Assembly (NCBI RefSeq): GCF_014205275.1
Contig: NZ_JACHND010000001.1
Coordinates: forward strand, 1,116,001-1,180,000
DNA: 64,000 nt
Direction: 5' to 3'
Source of the DNA: Sphaerisporangium siamense
Lineage (GTDB): Bacteria; Actinomycetota; Actinomycetes; Streptosporangiales; Streptosporangiaceae
In this document: piece by piece, positions 1 through 8,869 of the stretch
Position numbering within the stretch: position 1 is the first letter of the stretch
How the letters are laid out: every line of letters begins with the position of its first letter
Made by a program: the position numbers and the translations under genes
The notes under the pieces: generated by a model
What the model was told of the DNA's origin: nothing
Database searches by the model: none
Seen by the model: the letters and a program-made list of their open reading frames with translations, nothing else

Positions 1-1
1 G

Positions 2-706
2 CTGCTGATCCGCGCGCCCTGGGCCACGCTGCCGCAGCGGCTGACCGAACCGCATGTGCTGCAGGCACTGCGGCTCTCGCTGGTGACCGCCACCCTGGCC
101 ACGGCCACCTGCCTGCTGCTGGGCGTGCCGCTGGCCTGGCTGCTGGCCAGGGTGTCCTTCCCCGGCCGGCGGCTGGTGCGCGCCCTGGTGACCGTCCCGC
201 TCGTGCTGCCGCCGGTGGTCGGCGGCGTCGCCCTGCTGCTGGTCCTCGGGCGGCGCGGCCTGGCGGGGCGGTGGCTGGAGGAATCCTTCGGCGTCACGCT
301 GCCCTTCACCACCGCCGGCGTCGTGATCGCCGAGGCGTTCGTGGCGATGCCGTTCCTGGTCATCAGCGTCGAGGGCGCATTGCGCGCCGCCGACCAGCGG
401 TTCGAGGAGGCCGCCGCCACGCTGGGCGCCTCCCGCTGGACCGTCTTCCGGCGGGTCACCCTGCCCCTGGTGTCCCCGGGCGTCGTCGCCGGGGCCGTGC
501 TGTGCTGGGCCAGGGCGCTGGGCGAGTTCGGGGCCACCATCACCTTCGCCGGGAACTTCCCCGGCACCACGCAGACCATGCCGCTGGCCGTCTACCTGGC
601 GCTGGAGACCGAACCGGAGGCGGCCATCGTGCTCAGCCTCGTCCTGCTCGCCGTCTCCGTCCTCGTCCTGGCCGGCCTGCGCGACCGATGGGTGACCGGC
701 CCATGA
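2..706 (+). CDS. modB: Molybdate ABC transporter permease (partial, 5' end outside window)
   Basis: Inner-membrane permease that would pass molybdate from a ModA binding protein to the ModC ATPase. The frame is open from base 2 (upstream residues LLIRAPW run into the later part), so the gene begins before the window; the GTG at 56 is only an internal codon. Several hydrophobic helices are visible, and the ABC-permease EAA loop is present (EAAATLGASRWTVFRRVTLP, around 410-470), which contacts ModC. The last codons (…WVTGP, stop TGA 704-706) lie inside a 62-bp tandem duplication that separates this gene from modC. Sulfate/tungstate specificity cannot be excluded, but the neighbouring ATPase has a Mop/TOBE-like tail. 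Confidence 0.9.
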   Translation: MLIRAPWATLPQRLTEPHVLQALRLSLVTATLATATCLLLGVPLAWLLARVSFPGRRLVRALVTVPLVLPPVVGGVALLLVLGRRGLAGRWLEESFGVTLPFTTAGVVIAEAFVAMPFLVISVEGALRAADQRFEEAAATLGASRWTVFRRVTLPLVSPGVVAGAVLCWARALGEFGATITFAGNFPGTTQTMPLAVYLALETEPEAAIVLSLVLLAVSVLVLAGLRDRWVTGP

Positions 707-770
707 CCCTCGCCGTCTCCGTCCTCCTCCTGGCCGGCCCGCGCGACCGGCGGGTGACCGGCCCATGACC
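647..770 (+). repeat. 62-bp tandem duplication at the modB/modC junction
   Basis: Two head-to-tail copies, 647-708 and 709-770, differ at about four positions. The unit contains the 3' end of modB, the ATGA stop/start overlap and the first codons of modC. The second copy therefore inserts a mini-ORF (703-768, 21 codons plus stop) that starts at the old ATGA and ends in a second ATGA at the real modC start, so stop-start coupling is kept. The 62-bp length is not a multiple of three. Confidence 0.93.
703..768 (+). CDS. Mini-cistron created by the tandem duplication
   Basis: ATG 703 overlaps the modB stop (ATGA), and the TGA at 766-768 overlaps the modC ATG at 765. The 21-residue product begins MTLAV, copying the start of ModC, then reads through a shifted duplicate of the ModB C-terminus. 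It is most likely translated only as a relay that carries ribosomes from modB to modC; no function as a peptide is claimed. Confidence 0.45.
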   Translation: MTLAVSVLLLAGPRDRRVTGP

Positions 771-1796
771 CTCGCCGCCCGGCTCGTCGTCACCCGGCCC
801 GCCTTCACGCTGGACATCTCCCTGAACGTCGCGCCCGGCGAGGTGGTCGCCCTGCTCGGCCCGAACGGCGCCGGAAAGACCACCGCCCTGCGCGCCCTCG
901 CCGGGCTCACCGGCGTCTCCGGCGGGCACATCACCCTGGACGGCGCCCCCCTGCACGACCTGCCCGCCGAAGCGCGTCCCATCGGCATGGTCTTCCAGGA
1001 CTACCTGCTGTTCCCGCACCTGTCCGCCCTCGACAACGTCGCCTTCGGGCCGCGCTGCCGCGGCGCGGGAAAGGCCGAGGCCCGCCGTATCGCCGCCGGC
1101 CTGCTGGAACGCGTGGGCCTCGCCGGGCACGCCGCCGCCAAGCCCCGGCAGTTGTCCGGCGGGCAGGCCCAGCGCGTCGCCCTGGCCCGGGCGCTGGCCG
1201 CGCGGCCGCGCCTGCTGCTGCTCGACGAGCCCCTGGCCGCGCTCGACGCGCACACCCGGCTGGAGATCCGCTCGCGGCTGCGCCGTCACCTGGCCGACTT
1301 CGACGGCGCGACCGTCCTGGTGACGCACGACCCCCTCGACGCCATGGTGCTCGGCGACCGGCTGATCGTCGTCGAGGACGGCGCGATCGTCCAGCAGGGC
1401 GCCCCGGCCGAGGTGGCGCGCCGCCCGCGCACCGACTATGTCGCCCGCCTGGTCGGCCTCAACCTGTACCGGGGGGTCGCCGAGGGTTCCCGGGTCAAGG
1501 TGGGCGAGTTGCTGATCAGCACCGCCGGCCCCCTGGAAGGGCCGGCGTTCGTCGCGTTCTCGCCCGCGGCCGTGGCCCTGTACCGCTCCCGGCCGGACGG
1601 CAGCCCGCGCAACGTGTGGCAGGCCCGCGTCGAGGGCGTCGAACGCCACGGCGACAACGTCCGCGTCCACCTCGACGGCCCGATCGCCGCCTTCGCCGAC
1701 ATCACCCCCGCCGCCGTGACCGACCTCGACCTCACCCCCGGCCGGGAGGTGTGGGCGTCGGTCAAGGCGACCGAGACCCACACCTACCCGGCGTGA
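765..1796 (+). CDS. modC: Molybdate ABC transporter ATP-binding protein
   Basis: Cytoplasmic ATPase of the molybdate importer, 343 aa, normal for ModC. Walker A is GPNGAGKTT (residues 32-40), the signature LSGGQ is at 130-134, Walker B LLLLDEP follows, and a switch His lies in LVTHD. The C-terminal ~120 residues form a TOBE/Mop-like region that usually binds oxyanion and regulates the transporter. The ATG overlaps the stop of the mini-cistron, so it is translationally coupled to modB. The first codons match those of the duplicated copy upstream, which argues that 765 is the ancestral start. Confidence 0.93.
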   Translation: MTLAARLVVTRPAFTLDISLNVAPGEVVALLGPNGAGKTTALRALAGLTGVSGGHITLDGAPLHDLPAEARPIGMVFQDYLLFPHLSALDNVAFGPRCRGAGKAEARRIAAGLLERVGLAGHAAAKPRQLSGGQAQRVALARALAARPRLLLLDEPLAALDAHTRLEIRSRLRRHLADFDGATVLVTHDPLDAMVLGDRLIVVEDGAIVQQGAPAEVARRPRTDYVARLVGLNLYRGVAEGSRVKVGELLISTAGPLEGPAFVAFSPAAVALYRSRPDGSPRNVWQARVEGVERHGDNVRVHLDGPIAAFADITPAAVTDLDLTPGREVWASVKATETHTYPA

Positions 1797-1831
1797 GCGT
1801 CATCTTCGTCGAGAAGGCGGCGCGGCCCGGC

Positions 1832-4276
1832 TCACCCGCAACGGTAGAGCGTGAGCTGCGCGGAGAACGGGCCGGGCGGAGGGTTCGCCGGGGTGGCGGC
1901 GCCGCCGTACTCGGCGGGGGGCACGGGAGTGCAGTTCTGGGTGATCCACCGGGTTCGTCCGGTGGACGCGCCCATGCGTGGCGGCCCCGGGTTGTCGGCG
2001 GAGGGGGCGAGCACGTAGCGCAGTTCGCCCGAGCGCAGCCATCGATCCAGGTGAGCGAGGGAGGGCGCGGGGTCGCCGCCCATGAAGCCGCCCATGCCGA
2101 TCACGGTCTCGCGGGTGTTCATGATGTACGGCGCGGCCATGATCGCGCCTCCCTCGATCGCGAGCTTGATCCGCGCCGCCCCCGAACGGCGTACGGCATA
2201 GTCCAGCACCCGCCGCTGCTCAGGCCCCAGCTCACTACCACCGAAAGGCTCAGGAAGACCACCCCGCCGAGCCACGGACCCGTCGGGCGCGGCCGGGCCC
2301 GACGGACCGGAAGACGGCGTGGCCCCAGGCGTGGGGGCCTGGACGGAGCCTGACGGCCCGGAAGACGGCGTGAGGCCAGGCGTGGGGGCCTGAACAGGGC
2401 TTGACGGGTCCGAAGGCGGCGGGAAGCCGGGCATGAAGGGCTGAACCGGGCCGGCGGCCGGGATCACGGGGCCGGCGGGCGGGCCGAAGGCGGTCGCGAC
2501 CGACCACACCGCCGGGGCGGCCAGCATCGGGACCAGGGCCGCCGTGAGCACGACCCGGCGGTCCCGGGCGATGAGGAGGACGGCGATGGCGGCGACCGCC
2601 AGGGCCGGTACGGCGATCCGCAGCCATCCGTGCCAGCCCGGCTCACGCGAGAGCAGCACCCACGCCCAGGCGGAGGTCAGCACGACCGCACCCGGGAGCA
2701 CGAGCCGTCGCGTCAGGCCGCTGGTCCACCGCCGTTCCGTCAGACCGCCTCCGCGCTCTTCTGTCAGACCGCCCCTTTGGTGCTTCTCTGTCAGACCGTC
2801 GCTTCGATGTCCTTCTGTCGAGCCGCTGGTTAGGTGCCCTTCTGTCGAGCCGCTGGTTCGATGGCGTTCCGTCAGGCCGCCGTTTCGGTGCCGGCGTGCC
2901 GCCGCCGCGACTCCCGCGCCGGTCAGGGCCGCGATCGGCGGAACCAGCATGGTGGTGTAGTACGGATGGAAGATCCCCTGGGCGAGGCTGAAGACCAGGC
3001 CGTTCGTCAGCAGCCAGCCGCCCCAGAGCATCCACCCGGCCCGCCGGGCGCGCCTGCTCTCCTCCGCCGCACCGGTTTCCCGGACGGTGCTCTCTCGCCG
3101 CGAGCGGGACCGTATCGCGACCACCAGCGCGCCGCTGAGCACGGCCAGGGAGAGAGGGAGCAGCCAGGTCGCCTGCCCGCCGACCGCGGGGCCGAACATA
3201 CGCGTGATCCCGGGCGGGTCCCCGAACCCCGCCGCGCCTCCCGGTAGCGGGAAGGGGAACCGGCCCCCAGGTGCGCCGCCCGGTCTGTCCGGTCCCCCGA
3301 GACTTCCAGGGCCACCGGAAGCGCCGGGACCGCCGGTGGGCCGGTCCTGTGGAAGGCCGCCGGGGAGCGTACCCTGCGGGGAGCCTCCGGCGGGCGGGCC
3401 CTGGGGGAAGCCGCCCCGTGGGGGGCCCTGAGGGAAGCCGCCGGAGCCGCCGAGGACGCGGCCGAGGCCGTTGTAGCCGATGACCAGGTCGCGGGCGGTT
3501 CCGTCGGCGCTGCCGCCGATGTACGGGCGTTCGCCGGGCCAGAGGTCGGCGGCGGCGACCCACCACAGTGAGCCGACGGTCAGGACGAGGGCGGCGGCGG
3601 CCAGGTCGCGGGGCCAGTGTCGTGGCCGGGTCGCCACCAGGTAGGCGAGCAGGAAGGCGGGCAGGCCGACCCAGGCGGCCAGCATCTTGGTGGTGAACCC
3701 GCAGCCGATGAGGAAGGCGGCGAGCACCAGCCAGCCGGTGGCGGCGCGCCGGGACGTCATCGGCGCGACGGACCTGGTGAGCGCGTAGGCGGCGGCCACC
3801 ATGAGCAGGACGAGCAGGGTGTCGGGCAGGTTGTCCCTGTTGATGACGACGGTGACCGGCGTGAGGGCGAGGACCAGGCCCGCGACGAGGGCGGCGGTCT
3901 CCCCGGCCCACCGGCGTACGGTCCGGTGGAGCAGGAACACCGTGGCGACGCCCTCGACCACCTGCGGGAGCAGAAGCGCCCATCCGTGGTAGCCGAAGAT
4001 CCACGTCGAGATCACCTGCGGCCACAGCGCCATAGGGGGCTTGTCGACGGTGACGACCCCGGCGGGGTCGAAGGAGCCGAACAGGAAGTTCGTGAAGCTC
4101 TCCGACATGGATCTGACGGCGGCGCTGTAGTACGGGTTGCCCCAGCCCCACGGCGCCCAGGCGTACAGCACGGCCGCGAGCAGGCAGATCGCCGCCAGGG
4201 CGAGCACAGGTGCGCGCGGACGGTCGCGCGCGGACGGCTCGCCGGTGGGAATGGCGGGCGATTCGACGGTCACCAT
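1832..4276 (-). CDS. GT39/ArnT-like integral membrane glycosyltransferase with repeat-rich loops
   Basis: Polytopic membrane glycosyltransferase of the ArnT/PMT superfamily, expected to move a sugar from a polyprenyl-phosphate donor to a cell-surface acceptor. The ATG at 4276 is preferred over an upstream frame extension because it follows a GAGG-type site 10 nt after the GT2 stop; this gives 814 aa. Near the N-terminus, after the first helix, is the family pattern with YYSAAVRSM and VTVDKPP, then many hydrophobic helices. Three low-complexity insertions stand out: a Gly/Pro/Gln-rich loop (about 3280-3440), a 9-residue tandem repeat of the form GLTERHRTS (2711-2895), and a 17-residue repeat containing VQAPTPG (about 2290-2420). 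It probably works with the upstream GT2, which could make the lipid-linked donor. The acceptor is unknown. Confidence 0.85.
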   Translation of the reverse strand: MVTVESPAIPTGEPSARDRPRAPVLALAAICLLAAVLYAWAPWGWGNPYYSAAVRSMSESFTNFLFGSFDPAGVVTVDKPPMALWPQVISTWIFGYHGWALLLPQVVEGVATVFLLHRTVRRWAGETAALVAGLVLALTPVTVVINRDNLPDTLLVLLMVAAAYALTRSVAPMTSRRAATGWLVLAAFLIGCGFTTKMLAAWVGLPAFLLAYLVATRPRHWPRDLAAAALVLTVGSLWWVAAADLWPGERPYIGGSADGTARDLVIGYNGLGRVLGGSGGFPQGPPRGGFPQGPPAGGSPQGTLPGGLPQDRPTGGPGASGGPGSLGGPDRPGGAPGGRFPFPLPGGAAGFGDPPGITRMFGPAVGGQATWLLPLSLAVLSGALVVAIRSRSRRESTVRETGAAEESRRARRAGWMLWGGWLLTNGLVFSLAQGIFHPYYTTMLVPPIAALTGAGVAAAARRHRNGGLTERHRTSGSTEGHLTSGSTEGHRSDGLTEKHQRGGLTEERGGGLTERRWTSGLTRRLVLPGAVVLTSAWAWVLLSREPGWHGWLRIAVPALAVAAIAVLLIARDRRVVLTAALVPMLAAPAVWSVATAFGPPAGPVIPAAGPVQPFMPGFPPPSDPSSPVQAPTPGLTPSSGPSGSVQAPTPGATPSSGPSGPAAPDGSVARRGGLPEPFGGSELGPEQRRVLDYAVRRSGAARIKLAIEGGAIMAAPYIMNTRETVIGMGGFMGGDPAPSLAHLDRWLRSGELRYVLAPSADNPGPPRMGASTGRTRWITQNCTPVPPAEYGGAATPANPPPGPFSAQLTLYRCG
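2711..2895 (-). repeat. 27-bp in-frame tandem repeat inside the ArnT-like gene
   Basis: About seven degenerate units of 27 bp, each encoding nine residues of the type G(L/S)TE-K/R/G-H-x-x-x, sit between predicted membrane helices. Units differ mainly in the last four residues. The insertion makes a hydrophilic, charged loop absent from the core family fold. Confidence 0.85.
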
Positions 4277-4286
4277 TGGAGGATCC

Positions 4287-5543
4287 TCACTTTCCGGCCG
4301 GACGGAGCATCCAGCGGCGCAGCACCAGGAAGCGGCCCACGGTGCCCAGCGCGCAGGCACCGACGAGGACCGCGAGCTCCAGCCCGGACGGAGGGTCCGG
4401 GACCACGGCGTGCAGTGTCAGCAGGGCGCCCGAGGTGAGGGCGTAGTACAGACCGAAGGCGGCCAGGGCGAGCACGTGGATACGGAGCGGCGAGCGCGGC
4501 GTGCGACCGTTCGGGGCGGGAAACGTGAGGCGCCGGTTGGCCTCGGTGTTGAGGACCGTCGCGACCGACAAAGCGATCAGATTCGCCGCCAGCACGGGCA
4601 ACGCGAGCCGCAGCACCGCGTAAAGACCGAGGTGTGCGACCGTGGACAGGGCTCCGACCACCGCGAACGAGGCGATGTGCCAGCGCAGATGGCCGTTCGC
4701 CGCCAGCACGGCGTCGGGATGCGCCGGCCGGAGCGCCGGCCTGCGGGGCAGGCCGGGGACGAGCGCGCGTCCCGTGACCTTGGCCCGGGCCACCCTGACC
4801 AGTCCGCGCAGGTCATCGAGTACGGTACGCACCAGGTGGACCCGGCTGTCCACGTCCTCCACCCAGTCCACGGGGACCTCGTGCACCCGCAGGCCGTTGT
4901 ACTCGGCCAGGAGCAGCAGCTCGGTGTCGAAGAACCAGGCGTCGTCCTCGACCCGCTCCAGGAGCGGCCGGACCACGTCGGCCCGCGCGGCCTTGAACCC
5001 GCACTGCGCGTCGCTGAACCGCGCCCCGTGCGTGAGCCGGATCAGCGCGTTGTAGCAACGGGAGAGCAGTTCTCTGCGCGGCCCGCGGGCGACGCGCGCC
5101 CCGGGGGCCAGGCGAGAGCCGACGGCGATGTCGGAATGGCCGTTGACCAGCGGGACGACGAGGGGCAGCAGCGCGTTGAGCCCGGTGGACAGGTCCACGT
5201 CCATGTACGCCACGACGTCGGCCCCGCTGCGCGCCCAGGCGGTGCGCAGGGCCAGGCCCCGGCCCTTGCGCGGGAGGCTCAGCAGCCGCACGCCGGGCAG
5301 CCGCGCGGCGAGGCCGGCGGCGATGTCCGGCGTCGCGTCGGTGCTCGCGTTGTCGACGATGGTGATGCTCCAGGCGAACGGGAAGGCGCGGGCCAGGTGG
5401 TCACGGAGCACGCCGACGCAGCCGGCGAGCGCCCGTTCCTCGTTGTGGACCGGGACCACGATCTCCACCGTCGCGGTCCGGCCCGGAGGCGCGGACGAGC
5501 CGGAGCCCCAGGCCGCCGGGCCCGCACTCGGATGATTCGTCAC
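4287..5543 (-). CDS. GT2 glycosyltransferase fused to a GtrA-like membrane domain
   Basis: 418 aa. Residues ~25-260 are a GT-A fold family 2 transferase like DPM1/GtrB: start VEIVVPVHNEE, NDP-sugar binding VDNAST, metal-binding DVD (115-117) in YMDVDLSTG, and QCGFKAA. Residues ~290-410 are four hydrophobic helices of GtrA type, ending with the typical NFx-like tail (RFLVLRRWML). This arrangement makes and flips polyprenyl-phosphate sugars. It is upstream of, and probably co-transcribed with, the ArnT-like gene (10 bp apart), so the pair can be read as donor maker and user. The GTG at 5543 has no ribosome-binding site and a CATACC -10-like hexamer seven bases upstream, so the mRNA may be leaderless. 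Confidence 0.88.
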   Translation of the reverse strand: MTNHPSAGPAAWGSGSSAPPGRTATVEIVVPVHNEERALAGCVGVLRDHLARAFPFAWSITIVDNASTDATPDIAAGLAARLPGVRLLSLPRKGRGLALRTAWARSGADVVAYMDVDLSTGLNALLPLVVPLVNGHSDIAVGSRLAPGARVARGPRRELLSRCYNALIRLTHGARFSDAQCGFKAARADVVRPLLERVEDDAWFFDTELLLLAEYNGLRVHEVPVDWVEDVDSRVHLVRTVLDDLRGLVRVARAKVTGRALVPGLPRRPALRPAHPDAVLAANGHLRWHIASFAVVGALSTVAHLGLYAVLRLALPVLAANLIALSVATVLNTEANRRLTFPAPNGRTPRSPLRIHVLALAAFGLYYALTSGALLTLHAVVPDPPSGLELAVLVGACALGTVGRFLVLRRWMLRPAGK

Positions 5544-5724
5544 GGTGTCCGGTATGACGGCGGAATGTGAGAGCCCGCTGGGAGCGCGCGGTTGTCATGT
5601 CCGTGCCATCGCACCGGCACGGGCATGACCTGGGGTGTTCACCCTCATACGCCGCACACCCTGACAAAAAGGTATGCCGACTACTTCTTGTGAACAGTCA
5701 GGGAATGCACATACAACGGCGGCC

Positions 5725-6441
5725 ATGAACACGGACGAACGCGCACGGGTCCTGGTGGTGGACGACGAGCCGAACATCCGCGAACTGCTCTCCACCGCGC
5801 TGCGGATGAGCGGGTTCACCGTGTTCCTGGCCGCGGGCGGCGGCCAGGCCCTCATGCGGGCCGAGCGGGACCGGCCCGACATCGTGCTCCTCGACGTGAT
5901 GCTGCCCGACCTCAACGGCTTCACCGTGGCCCGCAAGCTCCGCCACCGGGACGGCAACCTGCCGGTGCTGTTCCTCACCGCCCGCGACGCCCACGCCGAC
6001 CGCATCGCCGGTCTGACGGCGGGCGGCGACGACTACGTCACCAAGCCCTTCGACCTGGAGGAGGTCGTGCTCCGGCTGCGCGCGGTCCTGCGGCGCAGCC
6101 GCCCACGGCCCGCGCCGACCGTGCTGCGCTGCGCCGACCTGGAGGCGGACACCGAGACCCGCGCCGTGCGCCGCGGCGACCGCGCGATCCACCTGTCGCC
6201 GACCGAGTTCAACCTGCTCCGTTACCTGCTGGCCAACGCCGGGCGCGTGGTGGGCAAGGCGCAGATCCTGGACCAGGTGTGGGGCGACGACTTCGGCGGC
6301 GACGCGAGGATCGTGGAGTCGTACATCAGCTACCTGCGCCGGAAGGTCGACGCCACGGCGCCGCCGCTGATCCAGACCCTGCGCGGCGTCGGCTACTGCC
6401 TCCGGCCGCCGATCGACCCGGAGGAACCGGAGACGCCCTGA
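5725..6441 (+). CDS. OmpR/PhoB-family response regulator (orphan)
   Basis: DNA-binding response regulator, 238 aa from ATG 5725 (an in-frame ATG at 5674 would add 17 residues unlike the family). The receiver domain has VVDDE, the phospho-acceptor D57 in LLDVMLPD, and YVTKPF. The C-terminal winged helix has LSPTEFNLLRYL and RIVESYISYLRRKVD, closing with TLRGVGYCL. No histidine kinase gene is adjacent. It closely resembles the response regulator at 11371-12069, which has its own kinase, and both flank the same gene block, so cross-phosphorylation by that kinase is plausible. It is divergent from the GT2 gene and convergent with the CotH gene. Confidence 0.92.
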   Translation: MNTDERARVLVVDDEPNIRELLSTALRMSGFTVFLAAGGGQALMRAERDRPDIVLLDVMLPDLNGFTVARKLRHRDGNLPVLFLTARDAHADRIAGLTAGGDDYVTKPFDLEEVVLRLRAVLRRSRPRPAPTVLRCADLEADTETRAVRRGDRAIHLSPTEFNLLRYLLANAGRVVGKAQILDQVWGDDFGGDARIVESYISYLRRKVDATAPPLIQTLRGVGYCLRPPIDPEEPETP

Positions 6442-6473
6442 TCCGGAGACCGGGCGCGCCGGCGGCCTCCGGA
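6442..6473. terminator. Bidirectional hairpin between convergent genes
   Basis: Inverted repeat TCCGGAG (6442-6448) and CTCCGGA (6467-6473) with further GC-rich pairing inside. It lies immediately after the response-regulator stop and before the end of the convergent CotH gene. There is no U-tract, as is usual in high-GC actinobacteria. Confidence 0.6.
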
Positions 6474-6507
6474 CCAGAGAAGGACACATGTCTCCACGCC
6501 TCCCGGC

Positions 6508-8178
6508 TCACTTCCCGCTGATCGCCTTGTCGGCCGCGAGGGCTTCCGTCCTGGTCTTCAGCGTGGCCCGCAGGGTTGCGGCCTCGGCGTCGGCCTTGGC
6601 CGAGTCCGCGCGGTCGTTGAGCTTGTACGAACGCACCAGGCCGTCGAGGAGCTTCGTCGCCGTGCCGCCGGCCAGGATCCCCTGGTACAGGTCGCGGTAC
6701 TGCTCCTGGTAGAGCGCCTTGAAAGCGGGCGTCTTGAGGAACCTCTCCTTGAGCGCATGGCCCATGCGCGGACCACCGCCCCCACCGGGACCCCCGGCCC
6801 TACCGGGACCGCCCGCCCCACCGGGACCGCCTGAGCCGCCGGGACCGCCGGACGGCATGGCCTGCTGCCCGGGTCCCTGCGGCCGTCCCTGGGGCTGCGC
6901 TCCCTGCGACTGCTGCGCCTGGGGCGCTTGGGGCCCGTTCCGGCCGAAGCCCATGCCGATCGTGTCGTTCACACCGGTCTTGGCGTCGCCGTTGAGCGCG
7001 AAGTTGAGGTCCCAGGTGACGACCGTGAACTTCTTGCTGCCCAGGTCGTACCACAGGTAGTAGTTACGCCCCGGCCCGCTCATGTCGTCGAAGTTGACCA
7101 GGAGGTTCTGCAGAGCGAGGTAACGGGCGAACGACCGCACGTCCACACGGTCGGCGAGTCCCGCGGCGAACTCGGCGTCCGAGGACTTCTGCACCCACCG
7201 GACCAGGTCGATGACGGGCTGCATGTCCCTGCCGCCGACCTTGTTGACCTGCTTGAACTCGGTGGTGTACGCGGTCTGGTCCTCCCCCTTGTAGGTGAAG
7301 GTGCTGCTGGCCAGCGACTTGTACAGCACGCCGTCGCCGAGCTCCTCGGCGTAGCCCTTGTCGAGGTACTCCACCAGCAGGCGCGGCGCCGAGGCGCGGC
7401 CGTTGACCGTAAAGGAGCCGTAGACGGCGCGTTGCGTGGGCTCGCCGGCCGCCCCGACGACCGCGATGGCGAGGGCCTCGTTCAGCACGGTGGTGGACCC
7501 CATGGCCGCCGGCCGCACCGCGAGCTGGGTACGGCCCTGGTAGCGCCGGCCATCGACGAACTCGTCGAAGCTGATCAGCCAGGGCAGCTTCTCCGGCTCC
7601 TCGGCCTTCATCGCGGCGCCGAACATCCCGCCGGGGGGCCGTCCGCCGGCTCCCTGCCCCTGCCCCTGTCCTGGCGGCTGGGGCATCCCCGCGGGCGGCT
7701 GCTGAGGGAGGCCGCCGGGCGGCGCGAAGCCCTCGGGCGGCCGGAAACCTTCGGGATGACCTCCACCGGGGAACGCGCCGGCCGGCCGGGTCTTGCCCTT
7801 CCAGGTCAGACCCATCAGCGTGGAGTTGCCCTTGAGCCGGACGCCGACGCTGCGCACCGTGGTGCCGTCGATCGTCAGGTCGGCTTCGAGGTATTTCTTG
7901 TCCCCGTCCTTGAAGTACTCGGTGAGCATGTCCTGGTACGCCTCGTCCCGGAAGGTGAGCTTCACGTCGTGCGGGACGGAGGCGTCGAACAGGTCCTTGG
8001 TCCCGGTCAGGTTCTGGGTGACGACGCGGGCCGAGGTGGATCCGGTGGTGACGACGTACGGGCGGATCATGTCGCCGCCGAAGACGCCCGCGCAGGTGGC
8101 GAGGAACGCCGCGCAGGCCGCGACGAGCCTCCAGTTCTGCCGGAGCCGGACCGGGACGCGATACCTGAGTCGTGCCAT
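6508..8178 (-). CDS. CotH-like extracytoplasmic protein kinase family protein
   Basis: 556 aa with an N-terminal signal anchor (about residues 14-32) and an extracytoplasmic CotH domain. CotH proteins of spore formers and pathogens are atypical secretory kinases that phosphorylate surface proteins. Family features visible: RLKGNSTL near residue 115, LPWLISFDEF, a NLLVNFDDMSGPGRNYYLWYD stretch (written here in two parts, NLLVNFDD and GRNYYLWYD), and VVTWDLNFAL. Two Gly/Pro/Gln-rich segments interrupt the domain: residues ~140-185, and a GGPGG run ~425-475. It is the last gene of a leftward cluster with DUF4956 (7 bp upstream) and a VTC polymerase, a combination found together in many actinobacteria. 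Confidence 0.85.
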   Translation of the reverse strand: MARLRYRVPVRLRQNWRLVAACAAFLATCAGVFGGDMIRPYVVTTGSTSARVVTQNLTGTKDLFDASVPHDVKLTFRDEAYQDMLTEYFKDGDKKYLEADLTIDGTTVRSVGVRLKGNSTLMGLTWKGKTRPAGAFPGGGHPEGFRPPEGFAPPGGLPQQPPAGMPQPPGQGQGQGAGGRPPGGMFGAAMKAEEPEKLPWLISFDEFVDGRRYQGRTQLAVRPAAMGSTTVLNEALAIAVVGAAGEPTQRAVYGSFTVNGRASAPRLLVEYLDKGYAEELGDGVLYKSLASSTFTYKGEDQTAYTTEFKQVNKVGGRDMQPVIDLVRWVQKSSDAEFAAGLADRVDVRSFARYLALQNLLVNFDDMSGPGRNYYLWYDLGSKKFTVVTWDLNFALNGDAKTGVNDTIGMGFGRNGPQAPQAQQSQGAQPQGRPQGPGQQAMPSGGPGGSGGPGGAGGPGRAGGPGGGGGPRMGHALKERFLKTPAFKALYQEQYRDLYQGILAGGTATKLLDGLVRSYKLNDRADSAKADAEAATLRATLKTRTEALAADKAISGK

Positions 8179-8185
8179 GGCCGGC

Positions 8186-8863
8186 CTACAGGTCCGTCTG
8201 GTCGTATCCGGTGAGGACGGTGACCGACTGCCCGTGGTTGCGCTCGCCCAGGGCGGCGATCACGTCGGCCGGCTCCTTCCCCTTCTTGATCTTGACGGTG
8301 TACATCAGCTCGACCAGCGCGCCTCCCCGGATGGACTCCATGCTGACCAGCTCGAACTCGTCGGTGTGCCGGACGAGCACGTCCTGGATGGCCGCGGTGT
8401 AGTCGGCGTCCGGGGGGACCTGCACCTTGACCACCTGGCGCCGCACGTTCAGGGCGAACCAGTCGAACCTGTGCATGACCAGGATGATGAGCGAGATGGC
8501 GACCGCGGCCACGACGGCGAGCAGGTAGAAGCGGGTGCCGACGGCCATGCCGACGCCCATGACCAGGAAGATGAAGCCGACGTCGCGCGTCTCCTTGATG
8601 GCGTTGCGGAACCGGACCACCGACAGGGCGCCCACCAGGGCGAAGGCGCGGGCGATGTTCGAACCGACCACCAGCATGATCAGCGAGATGAGCATGCCGA
8701 GGATGACCAGCGTCTGCACATACGACTGGCTGTAGGACACGTTGCGGTGCGTGGCCCGGTAGACCCAGCCGATGATCACGCTGAGGACGAAGGACAGCGC
8801 CATGGCGATGGCGATGTCCGCCACGCTGAAGGTGCCGGAAAGGTCCTGGAAGGAGAAGTCCAT
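8186..8863 (-). CDS. DUF4956 membrane protein
   Basis: 225 aa. Four to five hydrophobic helices occupy the N-terminal two thirds, followed by a soluble ~80-residue C-terminal domain. The family hallmark RFRNAIKETRDVGFIF lies between helices. The DUF is of unknown biochemical function but is repeatedly coupled to VTC-type polyphosphate polymerases. Here it starts 6 bp after the VTC stop and ends 7 bp before CotH, so the three are one transcription unit. A role as membrane partner or channel for the polymerase product is inference. Confidence 0.9.
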   Translation of the reverse strand: MDFSFQDLSGTFSVADIAIAMALSFVLSVIIGWVYRATHRNVSYSQSYVQTLVILGMLISLIMLVVGSNIARAFALVGALSVVRFRNAIKETRDVGFIFLVMGVGMAVGTRFYLLAVVAAVAISLIILVMHRFDWFALNVRRQVVKVQVPPDADYTAAIQDVLVRHTDEFELVSMESIRGGALVELMYTVKIKKGKEPADVIAALGERNHGQSVTVLTGYDQTDL

Positions 8864-8869
8864 AATGGG

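Noticed and set aside
2711..2895. CRISPR-like repeat array
   Set aside because: The 27-bp units are contiguous, in frame and degenerate, with no spacers; they are a protein-coding tandem repeat.
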